Below are positions 1-9,573 of a stretch of DNA of 64,000 nt, one piece after another (the first letter of the stretch is position 1; each line of letters starts with the position of its first letter). A program made the translations under genes and the position numbers. A model generated the notes under the pieces. It searched no databases. It was not told where the DNA came from and saw only the letters and a program-made list of their open reading frames with translations. The stretch lies in assembly GCA_011503125.2 (NCBI GenBank), contig WWBZ02000017.1, positions 92,821 to 156,820 on the forward strand, read 5' to 3'. Source of the DNA: Botryosphaeria dothidea. Taxonomy: Eukaryota > Ascomycota > Dothideomycetes > Botryosphaeriales > Botryosphaeriaceae.

Positions 1-1371
1 CAGACAGAACGGATGAACCGGACTCTCGAACAATATCTCCGCTGTTTCGTCAACTACCCACAGGACGATTGGGCCACATGGCTACCTATGGCACAGTTCG
101 CCTACAACAGCGCCAAACAAGAGTCAACCAACGTATCCCCGTTCTTTGCCAACTATGGATTCGAACCAGACGCGTATAGAGAAGCCATCCCAAGTCGAAA
201 ATTGGCCCAACAAGGTGTTCTTAAAGCCGAGCAGCTAAAAGAACTACACAAAGCCATCAGTCTCGACCTCGAGCACGTACGAATCATGATGTCCAAGTAC
301 TACAACAGACGGCACCAGGCGGCACCGAACCTAAAGAGGGGGGATAAAGTATACCTCCTCACAAAAAACATCAAATCGAAGCGACCAAGCGACAAATTGG
401 ATTTCAAGAAAACCGGTCCATTCGAAATTTCAGAAAAACTTGGAAACGTTACGTATCGACTCAAATTGCCAGCAACGACACGAATGAATTCCACCTTTCA
501 CGTGGCATTGCTCGAGCCAGCACCAGAAAACGCCACAATCCCAGAAACTCCAGAAGAGATAATCCCAGAAAACCCAGATGCCGAAGAAGACGAATACCCA
601 GTCGAGAAAATCTTAGACTGCAAAAGATTCGGACATCAGCTCAAATATCTTGTCAAATGGGAAGGATACGGAAATGAGGATAACCAATGGGTACCCAAGG
701 ACGACATACATCCAGATCTCGTCACAGAATTCCACCGTCAAAATCCCGACCTCCCACGGAAACGAGGTCGTCCCCGAACGAGAACGGCGAGAGACCCTCA
801 AGATAGGGGGATAAACGGGCAGAATTCACAGGCTCAGGAGAGCACGGAGATTTCGCACCAGCCACAGGCTCGCCGGCAGACTCGGCAGACTCAGCCACAT
901 GCGGCGCAGCAAGACCCACCGTCTCGTGACGTGGCCGTTTTGACGCGGACGGACCCTCAGAATTCTCAGGGTCAGGAGCGTACCCCTCATCCTCGGCCAG
1001 CGCAGCCAGCAACTCCTCCGCTTCCCGACGATCATGCTCATCCAACGCGGCCAAACTACCAGACTCAGCAAGAAGAGCCTTGTAACCACGCTCCTCCAAT
1101 AAACGCTGGTTGGCCCGCAACCGTTTCAAACGAGCAGCAACAGTCCCTAGCTCTTTCTCCTGGCATCGCAGGACCTCCTCATGACGACGATGCATCTCCT
1201 CTTGCTCCCGCCGTAAGCGCACTCGCTCTTCCTCCTGAACAGCACGGAGCCTATCAAGATCAGCCAGAGAAGCCAGAAACTTCTCTTGAGCCTCGGCCTC
1301 CTTGGCCTTTAACTTCTCCTGCTCGCGGCGAAGACTTAAGGCTAGAAAACGTGAGCAAGCATCCCGGATAG
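1..1371 (+). CDS. G1 Pol C-terminus: integrase end, GPY/F region, chromodomain (5' partial)
   Basis: The frame is open from the first base, so this is the end of a longer Pol. Counting from the first Met (base 13), residues 1-55 are the end of the integrase catalytic domain (typical LPMAQFAYN and SPFFANYGF strings), about 108-170 are the GPY/F-type region (KKTGPFEI, then FHVALLEP), and about 195-242 are a chromodomain with YLVKWEGYG and QWVP. RKRGRPR at 249-255 resembles an AT hook. From about residue 260 to the end the protein becomes Pro/Gln/Ala-rich and looks unstructured. That stretch is exactly opposite an antisense exon, and the stop at 1369-1371 lies inside the antisense intron. I infer that the biological Pol constraint ends near residue 260 and the rest is open because of the opposite strand. 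Confidence 0.9.
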   Translation, partial: QTERMNRTLEQYLRCFVNYPQDDWATWLPMAQFAYNSAKQESTNVSPFFANYGFEPDAYREAIPSRKLAQQGVLKAEQLKELHKAISLDLEHVRIMMSKYYNRRHQAAPNLKRGDKVYLLTKNIKSKRPSDKLDFKKTGPFEISEKLGNVTYRLKLPATTRMNSTFHVALLEPAPENATIPETPEEIIPENPDAEEDEYPVEKILDCKRFGHQLKYLVKWEGYGNEDNQWVPKDDIHPDLVTEFHRQNPDLPRKRGRPRTRTARDPQDRGINGQNSQAQESTEISHQPQARRQTRQTQPHAAQQDPPSRDVAVLTRTDPQNSQGQERTPHPRPAQPATPPLPDDHAHPTRPNYQTQQEEPCNHAPPINAGWPATVSNEQQQSLALSPGIAGPPHDDDASPLAPAVSALALPPEQHGAYQDQPEKPETSLEPRPPWPLTSPARGEDLRLENVSKHPG

Positions 1372-1596
1372 AAGAAAAGACCACCTACCTCCAGAAAGCG
1401 ACATCTTCTTCGCATCACACATCGTAGTACCCTTCGCAATACAAGCACCACAACGATCGTGTTCCGGAGCAACCTTACACGGCCTACCGTTTAGTTCACA
1501 ATCAAAGCAGGGACGAATCGCGGGAAAGGAAATAGACTCCACGAGGGCCGCCAAACGACGTCGTTCCTCCGTAGTATCCCGCTTACGTTTAGACAT
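722..1596 (-). CDS. Antisense spliced gene in G1: Zn2Cys6 cluster plus coiled coil
   Basis: This is a two-exon gene on the minus strand: exon 1 is 1596-1389, the intron 1388-1342 (47 bases), exon 2 1341-722, for 275 residues plus stop. The intron has donor GTAGGT, a CTCAC branch-like motif and acceptor CTAG, all normal for ascomycetes, and it keeps the frame. The protein starts MSKRKRD, a basic patch that could direct nuclear import. It then has six cysteines spaced CX2CX6CX8CX2CX7C (about residues 32-63), which fits the Gal4-type Zn(II)2Cys6 consensus. From about residue 71 to 190 it is a Leu/Glu/Arg-rich coiled coil, followed by a Ser/Pro-rich tail. The ATG lies 99 bases from the inner edge of the LTR, so transcription would start in the LTR or just inside it. 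Function is unknown; a DNA-binding or regulatory role is inference only. RIP has introduced no stop codon. Confidence 0.72.
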
Positions 1597-1680
1597 GATG
1601 GACTTACGGAGAGAAAGTAAGCCAGGAAGAACCCACAAGGAAATAGGCAATACGGAAGAATCTTCGGGCCGAAGATCCTT

Positions 1681-1694
1681 AAGGGGGGGGATAG
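1681..1694 (+). other. G1 polypurine tract
   Basis: A purine run with nine or more consecutive G ends in ATAG directly before the TGTTAC that opens the LTR. This is the position and composition of the primer for plus-strand DNA synthesis in LTR retrotransposons. Confidence 0.8.
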
Positions 1695-2172
1695 TGTTAC
1701 GGCGCAGCCTCCACAGGTTGAGGAAGTTAGGGATCAGCCCCGCCGGAACAACAGAAGTCGGGGTCATAAAGATCCGAGGTCACGTGACCTCGCGCTCAAC
1801 TAGACCCACCCGCTCAGATTGCCAAGGCTGCCTGAGCGGGCCCCACCTACTGAGCCATCCTGCTCAATCACAACAGCTCGCTCAGAAGACTACGCGCCAT
1901 TGAGCGCAACCCGCCTATTAAGCACATAGATTGTATAGAACTCTCCTACGTATATAAACCACGCTCTCTAGATAGCTTTGACCTTCGTGGTCAACTTCAA
2001 TAACAATTCAGCACCAATTGTTAGTAACAAGGCCTTCGCACGCAGTGCTCAGTCTTCAGTCGTCTACTCGTTCCTCACGTACCTCTTCTTGTACCCACTC
2101 AAGGAAAACCCTCGACAGGTTTCCACCCTCTTTGGTGTTTGGATCCTTAGAGGTAGAGGCCCGCTCGTTACA
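1695..2172 (+). repeat. G1 3' LTR
   Basis: The 478-base segment begins TGTTAC and ends GTTACA, so the termini form the expected short inverted repeat. A TATA box (TATATAAA, 1951-1958) would give a transcript start near 1980. An 18-base perfect palindrome with a CACGTG core lies about 160 bases upstream of the TATA box. The partner LTR is outside the window. Confidence 0.88.
1775..1792. promoter_or_regulatory. CACGTG palindrome in the G1 LTR
   Basis: CGAGGTCACGTGACCTCG is a perfect 18-base palindrome around CACGTG, the site type bound by bHLH and some bZIP factors. It sits upstream of the LTR TATA box on the plus side and upstream of the antisense gene on the other, so it could serve either. 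The G2 LTR has a shorter version (GTCACGTGAC-like, near 10450). Binding is inferred, not shown. Confidence 0.45.
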
Positions 2173-2410
2173 GGAAAGGATAAATACTAAAGTAGAAAGG
2201 AAGCTCGCGCTGTTCGTAGAGCACTATTAATAAGACTGGGCGGACCGGTTACCGGTAGTCTAGTTGGCTCTTAACGGAAGAACCTTAACTACGACGTAGG
2301 TAAGCCCGTTCTTTCTTTCCCACGGGTACTATCTCGAGCCTCTAGAGCTATCCGAAGATATCTAACCTAGTAACCTCTAAAGGGACTCTCTAGTAGTAAG
2401 GGCCGATATA

Positions 2411-3017
2411 GATAGATAAATTTAATTTTAAGCTGATTTAGCTCCCCGAAGGGTCCATGCAGCTGTGGCTATCTATAAGGGTATATGGAAGGGGAAACCG
2501 TGGCTACTTTCTTGGGATAGCCCGGGTAAAAACCTTCCCTATCTACAATGGTAGTATCCGCAGATACTCTATTTAGTATGGTTTTTCTATATACCGGTAG
2601 CGGTGTCTAAAGTAGGAAGAGTAGCTAAGAGGGAGGAACTGTAGAGAGAGGTGACTGTAAATCTTAAGACTAAGCCGTAAGAAGTCCCGGCTTACCTATT
2701 TATAAGCGCTGGTAAAGCGCTCTTAAAATTTATTTTTAGAAGCGCCTAGCTGGCCCTTCTCCCCCTTGTTACCGCTAGAGAGAACGCGGGTACGTATGCT
2801 TTTATAGTGGGACGTACATGCCACTTGTGGCCCACCCTAACCACCTGTGGATTTTCCCCCTTATTACCGCTAGGGAGAACGCGGGTACGTGTGCTTTTAA
2901 CGTGGGACGCACATGCCACGAGTAGGTAAGCGGTCTAAGATTCGAACTTAGAACCTGTGCCACCCTAGAAAGGCCAGGTTACCGTGGAAGTGTACCCTAC
3001 CAGTACACCACCCCGCC
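2411..3017 (-). mobile_element. SINE S1 (tRNA-derived, shares 3' end with LINE L1)
   Basis: A 607-base insertion flanked by the 14-base duplication TAAGGGCCGATATA (2397-2410 and 3018-3031). Read on the minus strand it begins GGCGGGGTGGTGTACTGG, carries a Pol III A-box-like TGGTGTACTGG and about 60 bases later a B-box-like AGTTCGAATCT, so the head resembles a tRNA. The body holds a roughly 65-base motif twice. The last 70 bases (AGATAGCCA, GCATGGACCC, GGGAGCTA, then AAATTTATCTATCTAT) match the 3' end of LINE L1, and the tail is (ATCT)n. It codes for nothing. This is the best preserved of four copies, with many CpA and TpG left. Confidence 0.85.
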
Positions 3018-3273
3018 TAAGGGCCGATATAATCGTAGCAAAGATTAAAGAGGTGACGGACTAGGTATAAATGGCAATGGCGGATATATAGCAGGAATAG
3101 AAACGGCAGGCTAACCGGCAAAGGAACCTATCCCCTACGTATAAGGTAGGTAATAAGGTCTAGCTATACCTAAAGAACCTAAGGACGGATAGACTAAGTA
3201 AGAAGCTCGATAATAAGGCAGTTAAGTTTACCGTCATCGAGGTAGTTAGATTCCATAGCTATAAGTTGGATAT

Positions 3274-3421
3274 TGTTGGAAATTACGTGTTTTGCATATT
3301 GCTTTTGCAACACCAGATAGCTTAGTCACTCACTTACGTATATAAGGAGGGTAGGCCACCTACGCCCTTCCTCCTCATGCCAATCATCAATAGATCATTA
3401 TTGTTCATCAATATACCAACA
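3274..3421 (+). repeat. C1 5' LTR
   Basis: 148 bases, starting TGTTGG and ending CCAACA. A TATA box lies at about 3339-3346. It is identical to the 3' LTR except for two transitions. Confidence 0.95.
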
Positions 3422-3434
3422 GTTATGAGCCCGG
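3422..3434 (+). other. C1 primer-binding site, half-tRNA-iMet type
   Basis: GTTATGAGCCCGG begins directly after the 5' LTR. Its complement contains CTCATAAC, the anticodon-loop sequence of initiator tRNA-Met. Drosophila copia is known to prime with a 5' half of that tRNA, so the same mechanism is inferred. C2 and C4 carry the same site. Confidence 0.65.
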
Positions 3435-3729
3435 GATCACTTCCAAAACTCGTTATCCATCGTTTGATCTCTGTATAAGCGTCTCATACGCTTATAACGT
3501 TCTCTCTGCGGCATCCAGAAGAACACTATATTATTACACCCTGCTATAACACACTGCGACCGTGCGACGGCTTCCCTCCACGTGTTATTTCATCAATAGT
3601 TATCACGACACAGCTATTTGCCTCAACATCGAGCATCTTAAGTGTCTGATACACGTTCCTAGCTAGCTTTAACCCTTTTGGTTAGCTGTACGACGTCAAC
3701 TGACGAATAGCACCTATTCGTTACCCACT

Positions 3730-6700
3730 ATGTCGTCTTCGAAGCCAATTATCGTCCTCAAGTCTTCGCAAGACTGGGATGAATAGTTCTTTATCGTCCA
3801 ATCGCGTGCAAAGAAGGCTCGCTTATACGACTACATCGATCTAACCAAGGACTCACGTCCGCAACAACCAATCGCGCCTACCAAGCCTCCTCTACCAACA
3901 GGCAACATCACCGACGCGGATCGTGAGGAGTATAAGTGGAAGCGCGAGGACTATAAGGAGGATAAAAAGGAGTACGACAGGCAGATGCGAGAGCTCAATA
4001 ACCTCTTATCACTCATTAAAGACTCAGTGTCTTAGCCACTGCTGCCGCTCCTGCGCAAGATCGAGGACTCTTATCCCTATGCGCAGTTGCGCGCTCTACA
4101 AGCTCGACTCCAACCTTCCGTCTCTACACAATAGGAGTTTATTCTCAACAAGCTCCGCGAGCTTGAGAAGCCTCCAACTACCCAGAGCACTGAAAAGTGG
4201 CTCACACAATGGGAAGAGTGTGTATTCAAAGCACGCTCTCTTGGCCTCTCTGATGTCGAAGGCTCTCGAGGAGTAAATGCATTCCTCAAGCCTATCATGC
4301 AACACGACTCAGAATACGCTAGCCCTATCCTTCGTGAGCTGCGACTCGGTACTAAGACGCTTAACGTTTCAGATGTCATTGTCGATTATCGTGAGCATGC
4401 TCGCCAGAAGCAAGCGCTTATAACGAACAAGACTTATGCGACCTTCGCAGCTACTCTACGAGGCGAGGAGCAGCCGCAGAAGCCTCCTAAATGCTTATAT
4501 GGACTCTTACACTAGTACTTCCAGTGCTTCTATCTCAATCCGAACGCGCCTAACCGTCCTGCCGACTTCAAACCAAATAAGAAGGTCCAGGATAAGATCC
4601 TTAAGCTCATGAAGAATGATAAGATCAAGACGCAAGTTGAGAATGCACTCAAGCGCGGTACACCGCCAACACCTCACACACAAGGTAACAAGGGTAAAGG
4701 CAAGGAGCCTAAGCCTGACACGCTTGCAAATGATAATAATAGTGATAACGAGCAAGGATCTATTAAGTCCTTCCCAGCCGTTGTTGCGCAGTCATTTGCT
4801 ACGCACCGAGACTCGCGTCCAACCACGTTGGAGCTCTCATAGATCGCAGATACTGGTACCACTCATCACGTGTGTAACAGATATATGCGCAAAAGGTTTA
4901 TCAAGACACGCAACGCAGGTCCAGATGACTTCGTAATCTGCGGTAACACGCGTGTGCCTATTAAGAGCTTCGGGAATGTCACAGTTAATGCCCGCAACGG
5001 AAAGAAGAGCAAGGTTATTACCCTTCGTGATGTAGCCTACGTCCCAGCATTCATAGGCAACTTAGTCTCTATTTCTAAGTGCAATGAGAAAGACGTTCAT
5101 ATGGATACTAAGAGTCTTCGACTCTATAAGGACGACACTATAGTGTGTGTCCTTACTCCGTCTGAAGGACAGTTCTTTCTTGAACTACACCAAGCAGAGT
5201 CCGTACTAGCTATTACGAGTGCTGCGACCACCCGTAGTCTCCTAGCTGAACAGTGGCATAGAGTCTTTGCTCATACTAACTACCACGCTATTAAGGCGTT
5301 GCTTATAGCTGTTACCGGCGTAGAGTTTACGAACGACGTCGTGCCTATTCACTGCGACACCTGCTCGCGAGCAAAAGCTTATTAGCTTATTACGCGAGAC
5401 TTATCACTAGAGGAAGCTCGCAACGAGTTATTCTTCCGAGTCTCATTTGACCTCATCCAGATGACGCCCGCCTTCAATCAACACGAGTGAATCACTCATA
5501 TCGAGTGTATAAAGAGCAACTATGTCTTTACCCGCACCTATATGCTCAAATCAGACTACAACACGCTCATTCTCGATATTCTAAGTATAATCGAACGTCG
5601 CTTTGACGCTCTCACTGCGTTCTTTCGAACTAATGGCGAAAGATCACTTAATACCGCGTTTAAGGCTGAACTTAAGCGAAGAGGAATCACAATAGAGGTC
5701 TCAGCACCCTATACACCTGCTTAGAACGGACATGCCGAGAGAACTAGTTAGTCTATTATTATCAAAGCACGAGCAATGCGTATCGGGGTAAACCTCCCTG
5801 AACGCCTATAGCTAGAGATAGTCCTAGCAGCAACGTACATATATAATCGGACGCTAAGTAAAGTCCTTAAGTGGAAGACGCCCTTCGAGCTTGCTTATAG
5901 CATTAAACCAAACGTAGCTCACATGAGAGTCTACGGATGCAAGGCCTACGCCCTTAACAAAACTATCCCGCGTAGTAACAAGCTCCAAGAACGAGCCCTC
6001 GTTGGCTATCTTGTTGGGTATGACTCCACCAATATCTACCGGATATGGTATCCACCAGGGGACCGTATCATCCGCTCAAGAGACGTCAGTTTTAACGAGT
6101 TATCAAAATACTCACCAGATGAGCAAGAGCAGTATCAAGAAATCGAGGATGTAGAAGAGGAGCCTTAGGAGGTAATTCCTCGCATCCGTCTAGGCTCTGA
6201 GGACCTTATCACGTCAGATTCGTCGTCCAGTAAAGATGAGGAGGTTACTCATGAGCAAGCCACTAATATAGAAGAACAACCTACTTCGTCATCAGATGGA
6301 CAACAACAAGGCATACTGCCTAATAAACCAGATGTACAATATACTTAACTACATACACCATCGCCGTCCACCACGGACAATAGTATACCACACCCACTAA
6401 GCGATGACGTCTTGCCGTCACCTACTCTCAGAGACTCGCACACCTTAGGGGGTGAGGAAGACGAATAATAGCAAGAGGGACGCCTTGGTCGTCTCCTCCC
6501 TGGTCAATACGATACTAAGCCTAACCTAGGAGCAGCACGGGGCAATCGTGCACCCCTTGCAGCCAATATCAACGCGGACCCTAACCCGAACCTTATCATC
6601 GAAGGTCCAAGGAATCGAAGAAGAGCTGCGCATGCCGCGAAGGTTATCAGTAACGCTTACTATAAGCAGACCTTTCTCGCCGCGAGCATGTGTGCACTGC

Positions 6701-8385
6701 TTAAACACGCTCCTACGGGTAATCACGAGCAAATATCTTAACCTACTACACACGAGGATCCTCCACCCTCATATCAGTTAGAGGAGCTTCCTCCTCTACC
6801 ACGCATTCATCGGGACAACCTTCCGCCCGAGCCTCGTTACTATAAGGATATTCTCAAACACCAACTCAAGCCTTATCTCTTTCAAGTACTCTACCGTAAG
6901 CTATAGGAAGGCAATGGTAAGGGGGTGTGGATCGTTGTAGACGAGGATCAAGCACGCAAGGCCAACAAAGAGGTCATTCCTCTTACATGGGTCTTCAAAT
7001 ACAAATTCGATAAGAAGGGATATCTCACTAAGATTAAGGCACGAGTATGCGTACGAGGTAACCTCCAAGTCTCCTACCAAGACACATATGCGGCTACCCT
7101 TGCCTTCCGCATCTTTCGCACGCTTATAGCGATTATCTGCGCATTCGACCTCGAGATATGGCAATACGACGTCGTTAATACCTTTCCTCATGTCCCTCTC
7201 GATTAACCAACCTTCTGCCGAGCACTAGAAGGCATGACACTTCCTTATAGGAAGATCTTATTGCTTAAGAAAGCTCTCTATGGGCTTAAAGAGTCGCCAG
7301 CGTTGTGGCAAAAGCACTTTCAAGCCACGCTCAAAGACCTAGGACTTGAGCCTGTGCTAGATGCTCCATGTCTCTACGCAAACGAGCACCTCTTTGTGTT
7401 CTTCTTCGTAGACGATATTATTATAGCCTTTCCTAAGAAGGATGAGCTATTCGCGCACGTATTCGAACAAGACCTCTTTTAGCGCTACGAGATACGTAAG
7501 ATAGGAGAAGTTTAGTAGTTCTTAGCTTTACGAATCGTCCGTAATCGAAGTAAGCAACTGCTATAGCTATTATAGGAGTTATACCTTACTAGCCTTAGGG
7601 CTAAATATAACGTTAAAGAATTATCGGTTGCCACGCCTCTTCCGATAGAGGACCTACCTACCCCAAATAACGAGGCTCATGCAACACCTCAAGACATCCA
7701 TACGTTCTAGAGTAAGATAGGATCTGCCTAGTTCGCTGCTATTAGCACGAGACCTAATATAGGCCACGCCTGCTCAGCCCTCTCTACGTATTTAACGAAC
7801 CCTTCTAAGCGACACCTCTATCTTGTACACCGCCTCCTAGAATATCTCGTAAACACGAAGGACCTCGCAATTATATATAACGGCAACGTAGTAAATAATC
7901 AACGCATCTTCGTGCCTAGCAGTAATGCATCCTTCGCAAATAACACGGCTATACGCCGTAGTTACCAAGGATTACTTATAATGCTATTCGACGGACCCGT
8001 GGACTAGAAAGCCTCCAAGTAACTAATAGTAACGACCTTAACAACGGAAGTAGAGCTCCTCGCTCTATTAGAGACTGCTAAGCAAGTATACTAGTAGAAA
8101 CGCTTCTTTAGAGGCATCCAATTTGAGCCAGGTCACCTCGTTTAGATCGAGTATAACAACATATAGACGCTCCGCCTTATAGAAGAGAACGTCGGAAAGC
8201 TTGTTACGAAGCTTCGTCACGTTGATATCTATTACCACTAGCTTAGGCAAGAGACTCAAGCAGGCAACGTTTACTTTAAATAGACACTAATAGCTTAGAT
8301 GATCGCAGACGGTCTCACAAAGCCGTTAACAAAGCAAAAGCACGCCCACTTTATGCAAGGCTTAGGCCTCTTATTACTACAATAG
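3730..8385 (+). pseudogene. C1 gag-pol polyprotein, RIP-mutated
   Basis: One frame runs from ATG 3730 to TAG 8383-8385, broken only by nonsense codons. Gag (3730 to about 4840) has a degraded zinc-finger region near 4490. Protease shows IADTG at 4843-4857. Integrase has the HHCC region at about 5255-5380 (HRVFAHTNYH, then CDTC) and the conserved catalytic-core end NGHAE near 5730. Reverse transcriptase has a YVDD-type box reading FVDD at 7405-7416. RNase H ends with ADGLTKPL near 8305. Stops are nearly all TAG or TAA at expected Gln or Trp positions; one TGA near 5488 probably replaced a Trp codon. RIP is heavier in the last kilobase than in the LTRs. Confidence 0.9.
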
Positions 8386-8530
8386 TAATTATAAGCGTAC
8401 ACACCGCTTAAACCAGATTATCACCATTTTATTTATATATTTCGGTAATCACGTTCCTTTTACACTATTAAAGGTCAACACTAAGTAGATTATCGCGCAC
8501 TGCCCGATCGGACACCACGCGAAGGGGGTA

Positions 8531-8678
8531 TGTTGGAAATCACGTGTTTTGCATATTGCTTTTGCAACACCAGATAGCTTAGTCACTCACTTACGTATAT
8601 AAGGAGGGTGGGCCACCTACGCCCTTCCTCCTCATGCCAATCATCAATAGATCATTATTGTTCATCAATATACCAACA
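8531..8678 (+). repeat. C1 3' LTR
   Basis: 148 bases, TGTTGG to CCAACA, preceded by the polypurine tract GAAGGGGGTA at 8521-8530. Confidence 0.95.
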
Positions 8679-8761
8679 GATATCCCCGGAGCGGTGCACA
8701 ACGTCTTTAACGTGGACCTACTCCGGCTAGCGGGAATAGACCCTTTACTAAGCTAAGTATA

Positions 8762-9345
8762 GTAATATAACTACCTTAGAATAGGTTCCCGGCCACCGGA
8801 ATATAGTAGGAAACGAAGAAGCTGATTCCCTAGCAAAGTACGCGGCAAAATGCCCTCCAAAAACTAAAGAATCTAGCCTAGCTTTCTACCGAATGCTAGT
8901 AAAGCAAGAACTAGATAAGGAGTGGCTCTTCAAAGCGGAAAAGCTTAAGAAACTAGCCCGAGAATCCTCCTATTTAAAAACGTTTAGTTGGAAAATAAGG
9001 AAAAAGCTAAATCTCCCTCCTACGGAGCGGGAAATAGCCTCCGCCTTTTACCAACTAAAAGTAGGACACGGCTACTTTAAGTCCTACCTATATAGGTTCT
9101 CCTACGCGGAAACGGACCTATGTACGTGCGGAACGGCCAAACAAACCCCTAGACACCTTATACTAGGATGTTCTCTTTATAAAGCCCCCCGGCTTAAAAT
9201 AAAAGAACGCCTAGAGACACTACGCCCTAGCCTTAATTCGGTTTTAAATACCCGAGAAGGTATTCTAGCTATGCTAGAATATCTAAAAGAAACGAGGATC
9301 GCTACGCGGAAATGGCGCCTTAACGAACTATCCGAGGGGATTTAA
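8762..9345 (+). pseudogene. L2a ORF2 C-terminus: RNase H end and zinc-finger region
   Basis: The frame reads through the end of an RNase H domain (VPGHRNIVGNEEADSLAKYA) and then a Cys/His motif, CTCG followed by TPRHLILGC, found near the C-terminus of Tad-type ORF2 proteins. One RIP stop (TAG for an expected Trp) precedes VPGH; from the Met at 8893 the frame is open for 150 residues to the stop at 9343-9345. The first part of ORF2 was never inserted. Confidence 0.85.
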
Positions 9346-9573
9346 AATACCTACTTATCCGCTTACGCTCCTTACCTACTACTTCTTTAAACCCTCTTAC
9401 TTTCCTTAGTATTAGTTATCTCGAAAGCCTAGATCTAACCGTTTCTTTTCTCTAACGTGCCTTTACCTTTCTCGAAACTACGCACCCCCTAGGAAGCTCC
9501 TTTAAATAGGGCCGTCTAGATAGTTTTTAACTTAGAGTAGACGTAAAATAAATTAATTAATTAATTAATTAAT
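9346..9573 (+). other. L2a 3' untranslated region and (TTAA)n tail
   Basis: Non-coding sequence after the L2a stop ends in about six units of TTAA directly before the second target copy. CpA and TpG are nearly absent. Confidence 0.7.

Larger units (their letters stand above)
1..2172 (+). mobile_element. G1: Ty3/gypsy chromovirus, 3' portion with 3' LTR
   Basis: The window opens inside the integrase of an LTR retrotransposon. The order is integrase core end, GPY/F-type DNA-binding region, chromodomain, non-coding tail, polypurine tract (1681-1694) and a 478-base 3' LTR. This order is that of chromoviruses, a Ty3/gypsy lineage whose chromodomain steers integration toward marked chromatin. The 5' half and 5' LTR lie outside the window, so the target duplication cannot be checked; the five bases after the LTR are GGAAA. 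The element sits in the integrase frame of an older gypsy (G2). CpA and TpG are plentiful and pol is open, so G1 is among the least RIP-mutated elements here. Confidence 0.93.
3274..8678 (+). mobile_element. C1: full-length Ty1/copia retrotransposon
   Basis: A 5405-base element with two 148-base LTRs that differ at two sites, both of the CpA/TpG to TpA kind. The target duplication GATAT (3269-3273 and 8679-8683) is perfect. It contains a primer-binding site next to the 5' LTR, one gag-pol frame and a polypurine tract (GAAGGGGG) next to the 3' LTR. It is inserted in the integrase frame of G2. RIP has left it with many nonsense codons but no frameshift that I can see. Confidence 0.95.
8762..9573 (+). 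mobile_element. L2a: 5'-truncated Tad-like LINE
   Basis: Insertion in G2 flanked by the 13-base duplication TAAGCTAAGTATA (8749-8761 and 9574-9586). Only the end of ORF2 is present, followed by a 3' untranslated region and a (TTAA)n tail at about 9550-9573. Truncation at the 5' end, a tail and a long target duplication are the marks of target-primed reverse transcription. The tail differs from that of L1, so this is a separate LINE family. Confidence 0.88.

Noticed and set aside
2930..3017. Functional tRNA gene on the minus strand
   Set aside because: The segment is the head of SINE S1; it does not close into a full cloverleaf and recurs in all four SINE copies.
3730..8385. TAG might be a recoded sense codon, since TAG stops so often replace Gln or Trp in otherwise good frames
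   Set aside because: Both Gln and Trp positions are affected, TAA also occurs, every change is C to T or G to A at CpA/TpG, and less mutated copies have CAG, CAA or TGG. RIP explains it fully.
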